Shown: one piece after another, positions 52,548 to 62,210 of the stretch
Layout: each line of letters starts with the position of its first letter
Numbering within the stretch: position 1 is the stretch's first letter
NCBI GenBank assembly: GCA_031411655.1
Contig: JANOBM010000124.1
Location: 1 to 64,000, forward strand
DNA length: 64,000 nt
Source of the DNA: UBA6163 sp031411655
Lineage (GTDB): Bacteria > Planctomycetota > Planctomycetia > Pirellulales > Pirellulaceae
Direction: 5' to 3'
Program-made: the position numbers and the translations under genes
The notes under the pieces: model-generated
Database searches by the model: none
Seen by the model: only the letters and a program-made list of their open reading frames with translations
What the model was told of the DNA's origin: nothing

Positions 52548-52785
52548 GGTTGTCTTGCTTTACGAGCAAATTGGGGAGGGAGCGCTAGCCAAATAGGAAG
52601 ATGGCAGTTTGTAGCGATTGTATCGATCCAAACGCCTGGGCAGAATTACCGAAAGTTTAAGGAATTTGCATCGAAGGGACAGGTCCGAAACCAGCCAGCG
52701 AGCAATTATTTCGCCAATTTGTAAGCTTTCTCGCCATAAAAGAACCGCAAAGAAGTTCGGCCCCTGGGCGGTGGACGATCTTAAA

Positions 52786-53478
52786 TTAGCCGTCCAGCCG
52801 CATTTCGCCCCATAGACTCGGATCCTCGACGACCGGGTACTCTTGACTGAGAGAAAAGGTCTGCCAACCCAGTTCGCGATCGATCACGGCGTAATAAAAC
52901 CCGAGGCGCGGATATTGAATCGCATCAAATCCGGTCATCGCGGCCGCCGCGATGCGCCCAGACATCAAATAGCCATCATACCGGGACTGGGAATGGACCT
53001 GGATCGATCCGCCGGGTGGCGATTTCGGGTTTTGACGAGCTCGATTGATGGGGATCAACCCCGTCATCGGCGCGTCATGTCGAGGCCCACCGCCGGTCGG
53101 CATGAACAGGAAGCGATGACAATATTGTGTCGCACGGTGAATCCCGGGGCTGCATCGCGTATCCAGCCACAGATGGAAGCCATCGCTGTCTTCCAACCGC
53201 GAATCGCGGCACCAAGGAACCGTTTTCTTGCCAGACACATCGACGCTAAACGCGATCGCGTCTCGTTCCCAAGCCATGCGAACATCAGCGAAGTTCCGTT
53301 TGCCACTCAACGCCCCGAAGGCAGCAATGCGACACGATTCGGGCAATTGCAATCCGGGACTGGACGACGAAGTGCTGAAAGTGCAATCGTGCTTGTGAAC
53401 TGGGATCTCAAACCGAAACAGGAATGTCGGATCGATCAACGGCGAACCAGTGGATTGACTCAAAGCAACTTCCCCCAT
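52786..53478 (-). CDS. CBM9/DOMON-like domain protein
   Basis: A 230-residue protein without an obvious signal peptide. The core (about 60-200) matches a CBM9/DOMON-type beta-sandwich: NFADVRMAWERDAIAFSVDV, then the acidic DSDGFHLWLDTR motif that binds ligand or metal in such domains, and HRFLFMPTGGGP. Related domains bind carbohydrates or haem in secreted redox and lyase systems, so a carbohydrate-binding role is possible. A cytoplasmic sugar-recognition role is an alternative. It is transcribed away from the Tat-exported beta-helix gene, with a 322-bp gap containing a tandem repeat. Confidence 0.7.
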   Translation of the reverse strand: MGEVALSQSTGSPLIDPTFLFRFEIPVHKHDCTFSTSSSSPGLQLPESCRIAAFGALSGKRNFADVRMAWERDAIAFSVDVSGKKTVPWCRDSRLEDSDGFHLWLDTRCSPGIHRATQYCHRFLFMPTGGGPRHDAPMTGLIPINRARQNPKSPPGGSIQVHSQSRYDGYLMSGRIAAAAMTGFDAIQYPRLGFYYAVIDRELGWQTFSLSQEYPVVEDPSLWGEMRLDG

Positions 53479-53800
53479 CGGACGGTAAGCGAACGGTTAG
53501 CACCGAAGCCTGCGGCAGTCGGATTTTATGCGTGTCGATGAACATACGTTAGGCGATCGATGGCCGGCGCTAAAGGCCACGCATTCGAACACTTTGCCTA
53601 GCGACTGCAAGATTGGCGTGACACATGTTGAAATGAAACTTGGCGGCGCCTTAGGGTTGGACTCATCCCAACCCTGCCAGTCCGATCGTCCCATGGCAAG
53701 TCAATCCATGGCAAGTCAATTAGATTTGTACAATGTCAAGTGCCGCTTTGACTTGTGCGTGGTTTCCTCTGCCAAACTCACACTTAATAAGGACTGCTAA
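53479..53800. promoter_or_regulatory. Divergent intergenic region with hairpin and 15-bp tandem duplication
   Basis: This 322-bp stretch holds a perfect 8-bp hairpin AGGGTTGG/CCAACCCT with 7-base loop (53653-53675), then, 15 bases on, a perfect tandem duplication of CCATGGCAAGTCAAT (53691-53705, 53706-53720). Both lie about 80-150 bases before the Tat-exported protein gene. They could be regulatory; no promoter consensus is clear. Confidence 0.4.
53691..53720. repeat. Perfect 15-bp tandem duplication
   Basis: CCATGGCAAGTCAAT occurs twice without a mismatch (53691-53705 and 53706-53720), in a divergent promoter region. The copies contain CATGG, which is common, but the full unit identity is certain. 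Confidence 0.9.
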
Positions 53801-55165
53801 ATGCCTCCCACACGCCGAAGATTTTTCACTGCTGGCGCCGCCGGTGCTGCGTCCTTAATGCTTCCCTTTCTCGTCCAGGCGGACGATGCTCCGACAGTGA
53901 CAAACCCAAGAGCGACCGATGGAGATTCTCGCCATGAACCTTCGTGGGATGAGCGTCTGACACTCACGGTGGGCCATTCCACGCCTTCCAGCGGAGTAAA
54001 CACTAAGCACGCAGATTTGCTGGGACAAGATGATCGTGTTCTTCAGGCTGCGATCGACTTTGTTGCAGCTAAAGGCGGTGGAACGGTCAAAATTCTTTCC
54101 GGCGTCTACCGCCTTCGTGCTGCCGTTTCAATTCCTTCAGGGATACGCGTGATCGGGAGCGGCGAAGAGTCCATCATCACACGGATCGCATCCAACGTTA
54201 TCCCACTGGCTGCCGATTCGGACTGGTACGATCAAGAGGTCACGCTCGCTCCCGGTGCAGATTTTCGCGTGGGTGACAGCGTCGTGTTTCGCGCAAAGAA
54301 CCCGCATGATCAAGGGGCGACGGTCATTAAACGCACGATCGTCGCGCGCTCGGGCAACCGGTTAAAGCTGAATGACGGTTTGCGTGAAAACCTCTGGCTC
54401 TCCGGTGAGCCAACTTGCGCTTCGCTGTTTCCACTATTTACAAGCGAGAACAGCGCTGACGTGATCATCGAGAACATCACGCTGGATGGAAACCGGGAGC
54501 ATACCGATCACTTCGATGGAAATTACGGCGGATGCATTTTTCTACAAGACTGCAATCGGTTCACGTTTCGTAATGTGGAAACTCGCAACTACAACGGCGA
54601 TGGCATCAGTTTTCAAATCTGCCATGACATAGTCGTCGATCGATGCTACAGCCATGACAACGCAGACTTGGGAGTTCATCCTGGGTCCGGATCGCAGCGG
54701 CCTCTCATCCGCGACTGTCGCTTGGAACGAAATGGGCTCGGACTGTTTTGGTGCTGGGGAGTGAAGTTTGGATTGGCTGAAGGCAATCGGATCATCGACA
54801 ACCGCGACTATGGCGTGTCGATCGGACACAACGATACCGATAATGTGATGATCAGAAATGAAATCATCGGAAGTGGAAAGGTTGGCATACTCTTCCGCGA
54901 CGAGTCGCGTGGCTCGGACTTTTGGGCCAATCGAAACGTGATTGAAGACAACCTCATCGAGAATAGCGGTGACGCAGCGGGAATCGCAATCGACGTACAG
55001 GGCGCTACGAAAGACGTTCGCATCGAGCGCAATCGTATTGTCGAGACCAGGGGAGCGGCAAAACGAATCGGCATTCGAATCAGTGGTCAGGCGAGCAGAA
55101 TTCACCTGAAGGATAACGACATCCGTGGATTCGCATCGGAAGTGCTTGACCAACGCGAATCGTAA
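53801..55165 (+). CDS. Tat-exported parallel beta-helix protein
   Basis: A 454-residue protein with a twin-arginine signal (PPTRRRFFTAGAAGAASLML), so exported folded. The N-terminal VLQAAIDFVAAKGGGTVKIL and SGVYRLRAAVSIPSGIRVIG is the first coil of a pectate-lyase-3/glycosidase-28-like beta-helix. The rest consists of PbH1 coils: VIIENITLDGN, FTFRNVETRNYNGDG, DNRDYGVSIGHND, VGILFRDESRG and VIEDNLIENSGD. Catalytic residues could not be assigned with confidence; polysaccharide lyase or hydrolase activity is possible. It is convergent with the giant repeat protein gene (40-bp gap). Confidence 0.88.
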   Translation: MPPTRRRFFTAGAAGAASLMLPFLVQADDAPTVTNPRATDGDSRHEPSWDERLTLTVGHSTPSSGVNTKHADLLGQDDRVLQAAIDFVAAKGGGTVKILSGVYRLRAAVSIPSGIRVIGSGEESIITRIASNVIPLAADSDWYDQEVTLAPGADFRVGDSVVFRAKNPHDQGATVIKRTIVARSGNRLKLNDGLRENLWLSGEPTCASLFPLFTSENSADVIIENITLDGNREHTDHFDGNYGGCIFLQDCNRFTFRNVETRNYNGDGISFQICHDIVVDRCYSHDNADLGVHPGSGSQRPLIRDCRLERNGLGLFWCWGVKFGLAEGNRIIDNRDYGVSIGHNDTDNVMIRNEIIGSGKVGILFRDESRGSDFWANRNVIEDNLIENSGDAAGIAIDVQGATKDVRIERNRIVETRGAAKRIGIRISGQASRIHLKDNDIRGFASEVLDQRES

Positions 55166-55205
55166 CTCACCTCGCCACAGCATTGAACCGGACACGAGCG
55201 GCGTG

Positions 55206-56975
55206 TCATGGTGCATCATCGTTTAGGATTGTTCCGCTGGCGTTAGCGGTAAGAATCGTGCCTCCGTCAGCGGAAGCTGAAAGGGTCACGACAAATCCCT
55301 CCGTTAACTCGCGCACCGTATCTCCAATCACGTTGATGGTGATTACCTGACTGGTGACACCCGCCGCGAAGCTCACGGTCCCTGAAGGAAGCGAGTTTCC
55401 GGAGAAATCGCTGCTGGTCGCCCCGGAGCCACTGGGAACCGCGTAGTTAACCGTGCTGGCACCCGTAATCAGACCCGAGCGAGTTACAATGAAAGTGAAC
55501 GGAGTGAGTCCCGAGTTGCCTTCGAACTTATCGACAGAAATCGGAGACGACGGCGCGATCGCGTAACCAATGTCATCATTCACAATCGTCGCAAATGCCG
55601 AACTGGTGACAATGTTGGTGCCGACGCTCGGGCTGGTCAGCGAAATTCTAAAACTTTCATCCTGCTCCACCGCAGTGTCGCCGGTGACATTTACTGTAAT
55701 GATCTTGCTTGTTTCACCCACGGCGAAACTTACCGTACCAGTTGGAACGAATCCCCCCACATCGACGATGTTGATAGAATTCGTACCAGACCCGGTAACG
55801 GTATAGGTCGCCGTCGACACACCGCTGACGTTGCCAGCCCGAGTCACGGTAAACGTGAACGGTGTGGTACTCGTATTTCCTTCCGATTTGACTGCGGACG
55901 TCGCAACAATCGCCAGGCTGGTATCGTCATTTTGAATCGTACCATTCGCCGTTGATGTGGTAATGGTGGCCGGCGCACTAGGTGAATTCAAACTGACAAC
56001 GAATCCCTCACCAGCCTCTCCTGCCAATTCACCAAGAACGTTGATTGTCACTACCTTGCTTGTTTCGCCTGACACAAAACTGACCGTACCAGTCGGCAAT
56101 AAGTTTCCAGCGAAATCGGCGGCTGTAGCCCCGTTGGTTGCACTTCCGGTCACTGCATAACGCACGGTGCTTGCAACGGTGGTCAAGCCTGTTCGCATCA
56201 CCGTGAAGGTGAACGGCGTCGACCCACTATTGCCTTCCGCTTTTACTGAAGACGTTGCAGCGAGTGCGTAGCTCAAATCATCATTCTGGATGATTCCAGA
56301 TGCGACAGAAGTGACAATAACACCCGGCGCGGTTGCTGTGCTAAGCGTGACGATGAAACCTTCGTTTGGCTCGACATTGGTGTCACCCAGGACATTGACC
56401 GTTACCGTTTTGTTTGTCTCACCGGCCGCAAACGAAACGACTGCCGATGGAAATGCATTGCCTTGGAAATCGGAAACGCTCGCTCCGTTGACCGCGCTTC
56501 CTGTGACCGCGTAATTGACGGAAGTGGCGCCAGTGGTCAAGCCTGTTCGAGTGATCGTAAATGTGTACGGAGTCGAAGCCGAGTTGCCTTCGGCTTTTAC
56601 TGCCGAAGTTGCGACGATTCCGTAACTAGTGTCGTCGTTTAGGATCGTCCCATACGCCGAAATCGTTGCGATGGATGTTCCCTCACTACCTCCCGAAAGT
56701 GAAATACGAAAACTCTCGTCGCTTTCGGCACCCGTGTCGCCCGTGACATCGATCGTGATCAGCTTCGCCGAGTCACCAGGATTGAATGTGATTGAACCGG
56801 CTGGTACTTCGCCGCCGACATCGGTGATGTTGATCGGATTCGTGCCGTGCCCCGTTACCGTGTAGTTCACGGTAGAAATACCGCTTAAATTGCCACTACG
56901 AACGACAGTAAACGTGAACGGAGTTGTTCCACTATTGCCTTCTGATTTCACCGCCGACGTGGCTTGTATATCAAG
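55206..56975 (-). repeat. Five Calx-beta repeat units
   Basis: On the minus strand five units of about 115 residues each open with ATSAVK(S/A)EGN-type sequence and close with ILNDD-type calcium ligands. The DNA is divergent enough that the repeats are recognised more easily in protein than in DNA. The array reaches the stop codon. Confidence 0.85.
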
Positions 56976-59900
56976 CACACTGGAAACGATTGGGTTGACC
57001 GAACCGAATACATTGAAGTTGAACGGGCTCTCGTCGCTATCGTCGTTCAAAAAACTCACTTCACCTCCGAACGCGCCCGGCACGGTGGTATCAAGGCGCA
57101 ACTTGAAGGTCGCTTGTGCATTGGAAGCAATCACTTGGTTGGTGGCGAAATTCTGACTGACCGTGAACCCTAGTGGCGTCACGTTAATAGGTTGTACGGT
57201 TAACGAGGAATCTCCTGTGTTCTTGACCGTAAACGTCTTCTCGACGGTGGCACCTGCACTATTGGCTCCAAAGATGACCGAGCCACTGTTGTCCGCAATA
57301 TTTGTCACTCCGTCGAGCACCTGAATCTCGGGCGCGGACACCACGCTTCCCTTCAACAAGATGTTGAAGGGACTCTCATCTGCATCATTGTTAACAAGAT
57401 TGAGCGTTGCGTTGAACGTGCCGGCTGAGCTGGTTGACATTTTAACAACAAACGTCGTTGTCTCGTTCGGCGCAAGAGCAAGCTTCGCTGCCACCTGCGA
57501 TATTGTATAGCCGGTGCCGATGATGGTTGGTTGTTGCAGAGTCAGTGTCGCAGTTCCTAGGTTCGTGACCGTGACCAACTTCGTTTTTACTTGACCAACT
57601 TCTGCCTGTTGGAAGGAAACTTGCGATAGCCCATCAAACAGATCTGCTCCGTCAACATCGACGCCAATCTCTGGCGCATTAGTCAACAGGCCTGCATCCC
57701 ATGTGGGCACGAAAACGCCGCTTCCCCAGAGCGGCGTCACAACGGTACGACCGCCCGTATCGACATCGCTGTCAATGACGTCGTTTGCTTGATTCGGCGT
57801 CGTGAAACTAAAGTTTACGGGTTGCACAACTTGGACATAATATCGGTGAGTCGGAATGAGCCCACTAAACGCATAGCGTCCCTCGCCGTCGGTGCTTTGA
57901 TCGATTCCGAATTGAATATCGTCTCCTCCGCCAATCGCAACATTTGCCCCCGCATCAAACAATCGAACGGTGACACCCGATTTACCCGTCTCTGTGAAAT
58001 CGTGGATACCATTCGCATTGACATCCTGCCATACAGACCCGCTTAAAGTATTTAACGGGATTGGCACGCTCACGTTGATTTGTGGCAGTGTCGCGGAGTC
58101 GTCCTTGTCCTGGATGCGAGATTCAATCGTAGGACCATCCGTGGTTCCCCAAAAGTTGCCGCTTAGGTCAATCGTCCGCGTGTTATCGCCAGTCCCAACA
58201 ACAGCGGAAGTCCCGGTCCCCAAAAAGGTGTTGTCACGGAAAAACGCAGTTGAGGAGGCATTGATAGTTACCTGAACCCCGTTGGCAAACGTATTCTCGC
58301 GCAAGAAACCTCCGGATGTCGCATCCAAGTCCAGTTCCGCTTCGACACTAATCCCAATGGCGTTGAGTGAACCGTCAACGAAAATCTTGTTCTGAATTGA
58401 ATCTCGGATGACCGAATTGCCAGCTTCGATGGTCAGCGTTCCCGAAGCGTTGACCGTGATGTCGTCGTTTCCATTGGCCCCGGAGAAATCGAGTAGGCGG
58501 TAGCCATCGACATTGGGCAGCTTCTTCCAGGTGACGTTCGACGAAATCGAGTTGTCAGGCAGGATGCCGACGTAAGTTCCAGCGGTGGTGAATGAGTTTC
58601 CCACGCCGCTCAAGAGGCCTGTCAGTTGAGGCGCAATCCAAATGGGCACCGTCGTTTGAGTGGATCCGCTATGAAAGCTATTATTGGTAAAGGAGGAGAG
58701 ATTTGCGGTCCCACTCAGCTCGACGCGAGAGCTCCCCAAGAACTGAGTGTTCTGAAGGGTGCCGCTCCCTGAATGCGCTAACTCACCCGCGGTGAAGGTT
58801 GCGAATTGAATCGTCGCACTGGAAGTGCTTGCAATCTCGAGACGAGCGTCGAAAGAAACTCGCTGAGTCGATGTTCCGTTCACGTTGAGCGGACCGTTTA
58901 CAAAAATCGTATTCTGCGTGGAGTCTCGGATGACTGAATTGCCGGCTTCGATGGTCAACGTTCCCGAAGCGTTGACCGTGATGTCATCGTTCCCATTGGC
59001 CCCTGAGAAATCAAGCAATCGATAGCCATCAACGTTTGATAGTTTCTTCCAGGTTACGTTGGACGATATCGAATTATCGGGAAGGATACCGACGTAAGTT
59101 CCTGCGGTCGTGAATGCGTTGCCAACACCGCTCAATAGCCCCGTCAATTGAGGTGCCACCCAAATTGGAACGGTTGCTTGAGTGGATCCACCATGGAAGC
59201 TGTTGTTCGTGAACGAAGAGAGACTTGCCGTGCCGTTTAACTCAACGCGAGAGTTCCCCAAGAACTGAGTGTTCTGAAGGGTGCCGCTTCCTGAATGCGC
59301 TAATTCACCCGCGGTGAAGGTTGCGAATTGAATCGTCGCGCTGGAGCTGCTGGCAATTTCGAGACGAGCGTCAAACGAGATTCGCTGTGTCGATGTACCG
59401 TTCACATTGATCGGGCCGTTGACAAAGATTGTATTCTGGGTGGAGTCTCGGATGACTGAATTGCCCGCCTCAATTGTCAGCGATCCCGATGCATTGACGG
59501 TAATGTCGTCGTTTCCATTGGCCCCAGAAAAGTCGAGCAAGCGGTAACCGTCGACGTTGGATAGTTTCTTCCACGTAACATTGGACGAAATGGAGGTATC
59601 CGGGAGAATGCCGACGAATGTCCCCGGCGTTGTGAAAGAATTTCCCACGCCACTCAGAAGACCCGTCAGTTCAGACGCAATCCAAATCGGAGTCGTCGCT
59701 TGGGTCGACCCACCATGAAATGCATTGCCGGTCAACGTGACATTCGACCCAGTTGGGATGACCAATCTACCAGATACAAAGTTGCTTTTTGCGATCGAAG
59801 CGACTCCGGTCGACGTCACATTTAGGTTGGTGGAGAACGCAATCCCGTTAGCGTTCGCCGCAACCGAAGTAAGACTTCCCGCTTGTGTACCATTGCCAAC

Positions 59901-60197
59901 GTTCAAGCTGAAGTTAACGTTGCTGGACTGAACTTGCACACCCTCCTGAATGGTGAGTGTTGCTCCGTTTCGGATCGTCACATCGTTTTGCAAGATGTAG
60001 GGACTATTGGCTACTGTCCAAGTGGTATTCGATGTAATGTCATCCGTGATTAATGCAGCCAGGAGAGTGCGTGCCTCCAACCGCTGAACACCACGAAGTC
60101 GAGAACGCGAGATATTCAGTCGACTTCGCGAATTGCGCCTCTTAGATGAACCAACAACATCTGCACCAAATATCAAATTCATCAACTTAAAAAGCAT
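55206..60197 (-). CDS. Giant secreted repeat protein (174-residue repeats, SdrD-like, ASH-like and Calx-beta domains)
   Basis: A 1663-residue protein. The basic N-terminus followed by RLEARTLLAA matches the LEPR-XLL motif near the N-terminus of planctomycete surface proteins. Residues about 155-620 hold three near-identical 174-residue units (522-bp DNA period). An SdrD-B-like domain follows (about 715-800, SGSVWQDVNANGIHD), then two abnormal-spindle/HYDIN-like units (about 850-1070, NLGTATLTL and NTGDSSLTV). Five Calx-beta repeats (about 1080-1663) each end in NDD(T/L/I/A) calcium sites, and the last stops at the C-terminus. No dockerin or PEP-CTERM tail is seen. Probable role: a calcium-dependent adhesin or cell-envelope protein. 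Export is inferred from the N-terminal motif. Confidence 0.9.
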   Translation of the reverse strand: MLFKLMNLIFGADVVGSSKRRNSRSRLNISRSRLRGVQRLEARTLLAALITDDITSNTTWTVANSPYILQNDVTIRNGATLTIQEGVQVQSSNVNFSLNVGNGTQAGSLTSVAANANGIAFSTNLNVTSTGVASIAKSNFVSGRLVIPTGSNVTLTGNAFHGGSTQATTPIWIASELTGLLSGVGNSFTTPGTFVGILPDTSISSNVTWKKLSNVDGYRLLDFSGANGNDDITVNASGSLTIEAGNSVIRDSTQNTIFVNGPINVNGTSTQRISFDARLEIASSSSATIQFATFTAGELAHSGSGTLQNTQFLGNSRVELNGTASLSSFTNNSFHGGSTQATVPIWVAPQLTGLLSGVGNAFTTAGTYVGILPDNSISSNVTWKKLSNVDGYRLLDFSGANGNDDITVNASGTLTIEAGNSVIRDSTQNTIFVNGPLNVNGTSTQRVSFDARLEIASTSSATIQFATFTAGELAHSGSGTLQNTQFLGSSRVELSGTANLSSFTNNSFHSGSTQTTVPIWIAPQLTGLLSGVGNSFTTAGTYVGILPDNSISSNVTWKKLPNVDGYRLLDFSGANGNDDITVNASGTLTIEAGNSVIRDSIQNKIFVDGSLNAIGISVEAELDLDATSGGFLRENTFANGVQVTINASSTAFFRDNTFLGTGTSAVVGTGDNTRTIDLSGNFWGTTDGPTIESRIQDKDDSATLPQINVSVPIPLNTLSGSVWQDVNANGIHDFTETGKSGVTVRLFDAGANVAIGGGDDIQFGIDQSTDGEGRYAFSGLIPTHRYYVQVVQPVNFSFTTPNQANDVIDSDVDTGGRTVVTPLWGSGVFVPTWDAGLLTNAPEIGVDVDGADLFDGLSQVSFQQAEVGQVKTKLVTVTNLGTATLTLQQPTIIGTGYTISQVAAKLALAPNETTTFVVKMSTSSAGTFNATLNLVNNDADESPFNILLKGSVVSAPEIQVLDGVTNIADNSGSVIFGANSAGATVEKTFTVKNTGDSSLTVQPINVTPLGFTVSQNFATNQVIASNAQATFKLRLDTTVPGAFGGEVSFLNDDSDESPFNFNVFGSVNPIVSSVLDIQATSAVKSEGNSGTTPFTFTVVRSGNLSGISTVNYTVTGHGTNPINITDVGGEVPAGSITFNPGDSAKLITIDVTGDTGAESDESFRISLSGGSEGTSIATISAYGTILNDDTSYGIVATSAVKAEGNSASTPYTFTITRTGLTTGATSVNYAVTGSAVNGASVSDFQGNAFPSAVVSFAAGETNKTVTVNVLGDTNVEPNEGFIVTLSTATAPGVIVTSVASGIIQNDDLSYALAATSSVKAEGNSGSTPFTFTVMRTGLTTVASTVRYAVTGSATNGATAADFAGNLLPTGTVSFVSGETSKVVTINVLGELAGEAGEGFVVSLNSPSAPATITTSTANGTIQNDDTSLAIVATSAVKSEGNTSTTPFTFTVTRAGNVSGVSTATYTVTGSGTNSINIVDVGGFVPTGTVSFAVGETSKIITVNVTGDTAVEQDESFRISLTSPSVGTNIVTSSAFATIVNDDIGYAIAPSSPISVDKFEGNSGLTPFTFIVTRSGLITGASTVNYAVPSGSGATSSDFSGNSLPSGTVSFAAGVTSQVITINVIGDTVRELTEGFVVTLSASADGGTILTANASGTILNDDAP
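58370..59725 (-). repeat. Three near-identical 522-bp repeats
   Basis: The marker TCTCGGATGAC recurs at 58402, 58924 and 59446, giving an exact 522-bp period (174 codons). Long stretches differ only at scattered, mostly third-codon positions. Units 2 and 3 in transcription order are the most similar. The third unit diverges at its end, where the sequence leaves the repeat (about 58370). Confidence 0.9.
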
Positions 60198-60371
60198 TGG
60201 TCGTCCTCTAGGTTATGCTGCCGATGAAAATCGATCGGCGTTTTTTGGTGGTGCAATTTGGACTTATGGCTAGGGAGGGTTCTAACACCCAAAAGGTGCG
60301 TATGCAAGCTACTATGGAAGTGTAACGAGGAAGTGGACCGCTTAGGGCAAGGAATGCAGATCGCGTGACGA

Positions 60372-62210
60372 TCAGGGTTCGGACGATTTACGCCCGCCGG
60401 TCGAACGATGGTGAAGCAGCGCATAGTGTTTCCCGATCGCTAGTAAATCTTCATGACGTCCTCGCTCAACAATGCGCCCAGCGGACATGACGAGTATTTG
60501 GCTAGCAGCTTGGATGGTGCTCAAGCGATGCGCTATCACTACGCTCGTTCTGCCACTTAGCAATCGATTCAGTGCGCGCTGAATCCGCAGTTCGGTGAGT
60601 GTATCGACAGCGCTAGTCGCTTCGTCAAGCACCAGTATTCTGGGATTCATTACCAATGCTCGAGCGAAGCAGATCAATTGACGCTGACCAAGCGATACAC
60701 GCGATCCGCTTGACCCTGTCTCCGTTTCAAGTCCTTGGGGAAGATCGTGAATCAACCGCTCGCACCCAAGTTCACAAAGCGCCGCTTTCGCGTCCTCGGC
60801 TGTTGCGTCACTGCGTCCAGCGAGAATGTTATCGAGGACGGTTCCGGAAAACAGAAAGTTTTGTTGAGGGACAACTGAGATCGCATCGGCGATAGAACGC
60901 GTTGTTGCGCCCCGGATATCCTGGCCATCGATCAGCACATGCCCATGCGTTGGCAAGTAATATCTCGCGATCAGGCTTGCCAGAGTGGACTTGCCACTTC
61001 CTGTTTCACCCACCAGGGCGATCATCTCTCCCGGTTCAGCCACGAATGATACGCCATGCAGCACCTGACGTCCTGGCTCATAGGCAAACTCCACGTTGCG
61101 AACTTCGATGGCTCCCTTAACCGGAATATGAAGGGGCGCCGCATCAGGCAGATCTTCCCATTCCGGCGGCTGGTCTAGTAAACCAAAGACCCTTTCCGCG
61201 CCCGCCATCGCGGTTAACGCTTGATTGTACTGTGTCCCAATGGCTTGAATGGGACTAAAGAATAAGCTTGCAAGAAACCAAAATTGAATGAGGTCGCCAA
61301 TCGGCATCGGGTTGTCAGCGAGCAACGCACGATAGCCGCCGACAAGCAAGAGTAGTGCCAGTGCAAACTGACTGGTCAACTCCAGTAAAGGCATCAAGAG
61401 GCCACCCTGTCGAGCAGAATTCATATTGTACTCAGCATGATCAATCGTCAGCTCGCGGAATGCTGCGGCGTTCACTTCCTCGCGTGAAAATGCTTGAGTG
61501 ACGCGAATGACGGCAACGGATTCAGCAAGCGTTGCGGTGACCCGGCTAAAGCTTTCCTGTACCTGCCGGTACGACACGCTGAGCCGTTGCCTCATTACGC
61601 GACCGATCCACCACACCAGGGGACTGAATGCGAATACGACAAGCAGCAGTTGTAAGTCGTAATATGCCATCAGTGCCGCCGCTACAATCATTTGCCCTAG
61701 TTGCACCATCGACACAAACAAAACGTCTTGTACGCCGCTACGCACTGCATCGCAGTCACTGGTAATACGGCTGATGATACGACCTGTCTTGTTCTTCGCG
61801 AAATAACTCATCGGCATTCGCTGGAGGTGCTTGAAAACTGCTTCACGCAAATCGTGGATAACCATCTCGCCCATTTGCAGTGCCCACAATTGGCGGTAGA
61901 CGAGCGTCCATTGCGTGAAAGCTGCTAATGCAAATACACCGATCGCTGCTATGAATATTGATTCAAATGACTCTTTTCCAGAAATCGGCCCATTGATCGT
62001 CGCACCAATGGCCCATCCCAAAAAAGGCAATTGCACCGACCGAAGTAGAACTGACCCGATCAGCAGATTGCGTTTGCCAGCGTACGGGGTCATTAAGTTC
62101 CATAGGCGGATGATGAGGCTAAACGACAGCGGGCGCGAAGCTACGTCTTCTTCCGGAGCTTTCAGAACACGTACCATCGGTTGGTCCATCGATTTGTTCG
62201 GACGAATCAT
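60372..62210 (-). CDS. ABC exporter half-transporter with degenerate signature motif
   Basis: 612 residues from ATG 62210. This start is fixed by the ATGA overlap with the upstream gene. The membrane domain (about 35-330) has six helices. The ATPase domain has Walker A GETGSGKST, the signature position reading RVSLGQRQ instead of LSGGQRQ, Walker B ILVLDEATSAVD with the catalytic Glu, and the H-loop His in VIAHRLST. Its partner has the complementary defects, so the two form a heterodimer with one consensus and one degenerate ATP site. The substrate (lipid, drug or peptide) is not determinable. The frame continues upstream beyond 62210 but overlaps the partner gene. Confidence 0.93.
   Translation of the reverse strand: MIRPNKSMDQPMVRVLKAPEEDVASRPLSFSLIIRLWNLMTPYAGKRNLLIGSVLLRSVQLPFLGWAIGATINGPISGKESFESIFIAAIGVFALAAFTQWTLVYRQLWALQMGEMVIHDLREAVFKHLQRMPMSYFAKNKTGRIISRITSDCDAVRSGVQDVLFVSMVQLGQMIVAAALMAYYDLQLLLVVFAFSPLVWWIGRVMRQRLSVSYRQVQESFSRVTATLAESVAVIRVTQAFSREEVNAAAFRELTIDHAEYNMNSARQGGLLMPLLELTSQFALALLLLVGGYRALLADNPMPIGDLIQFWFLASLFFSPIQAIGTQYNQALTAMAGAERVFGLLDQPPEWEDLPDAAPLHIPVKGAIEVRNVEFAYEPGRQVLHGVSFVAEPGEMIALVGETGSGKSTLASLIARYYLPTHGHVLIDGQDIRGATTRSIADAISVVPQQNFLFSGTVLDNILAGRSDATAEDAKAALCELGCERLIHDLPQGLETETGSSGSRVSLGQRQLICFARALVMNPRILVLDEATSAVDTLTELRIQRALNRLLSGRTSVVIAHRLSTIQAASQILVMSAGRIVERGRHEDLLAIGKHYALLHHRSTGGRKSSEP

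Noticed and set aside
52843..53541. Open frame on the plus strand (232 residues)
   Set aside because: It is antisense to the CBM9/DOMON-like gene, which shows clear domain motifs. The plus-strand translation has a random-looking composition.
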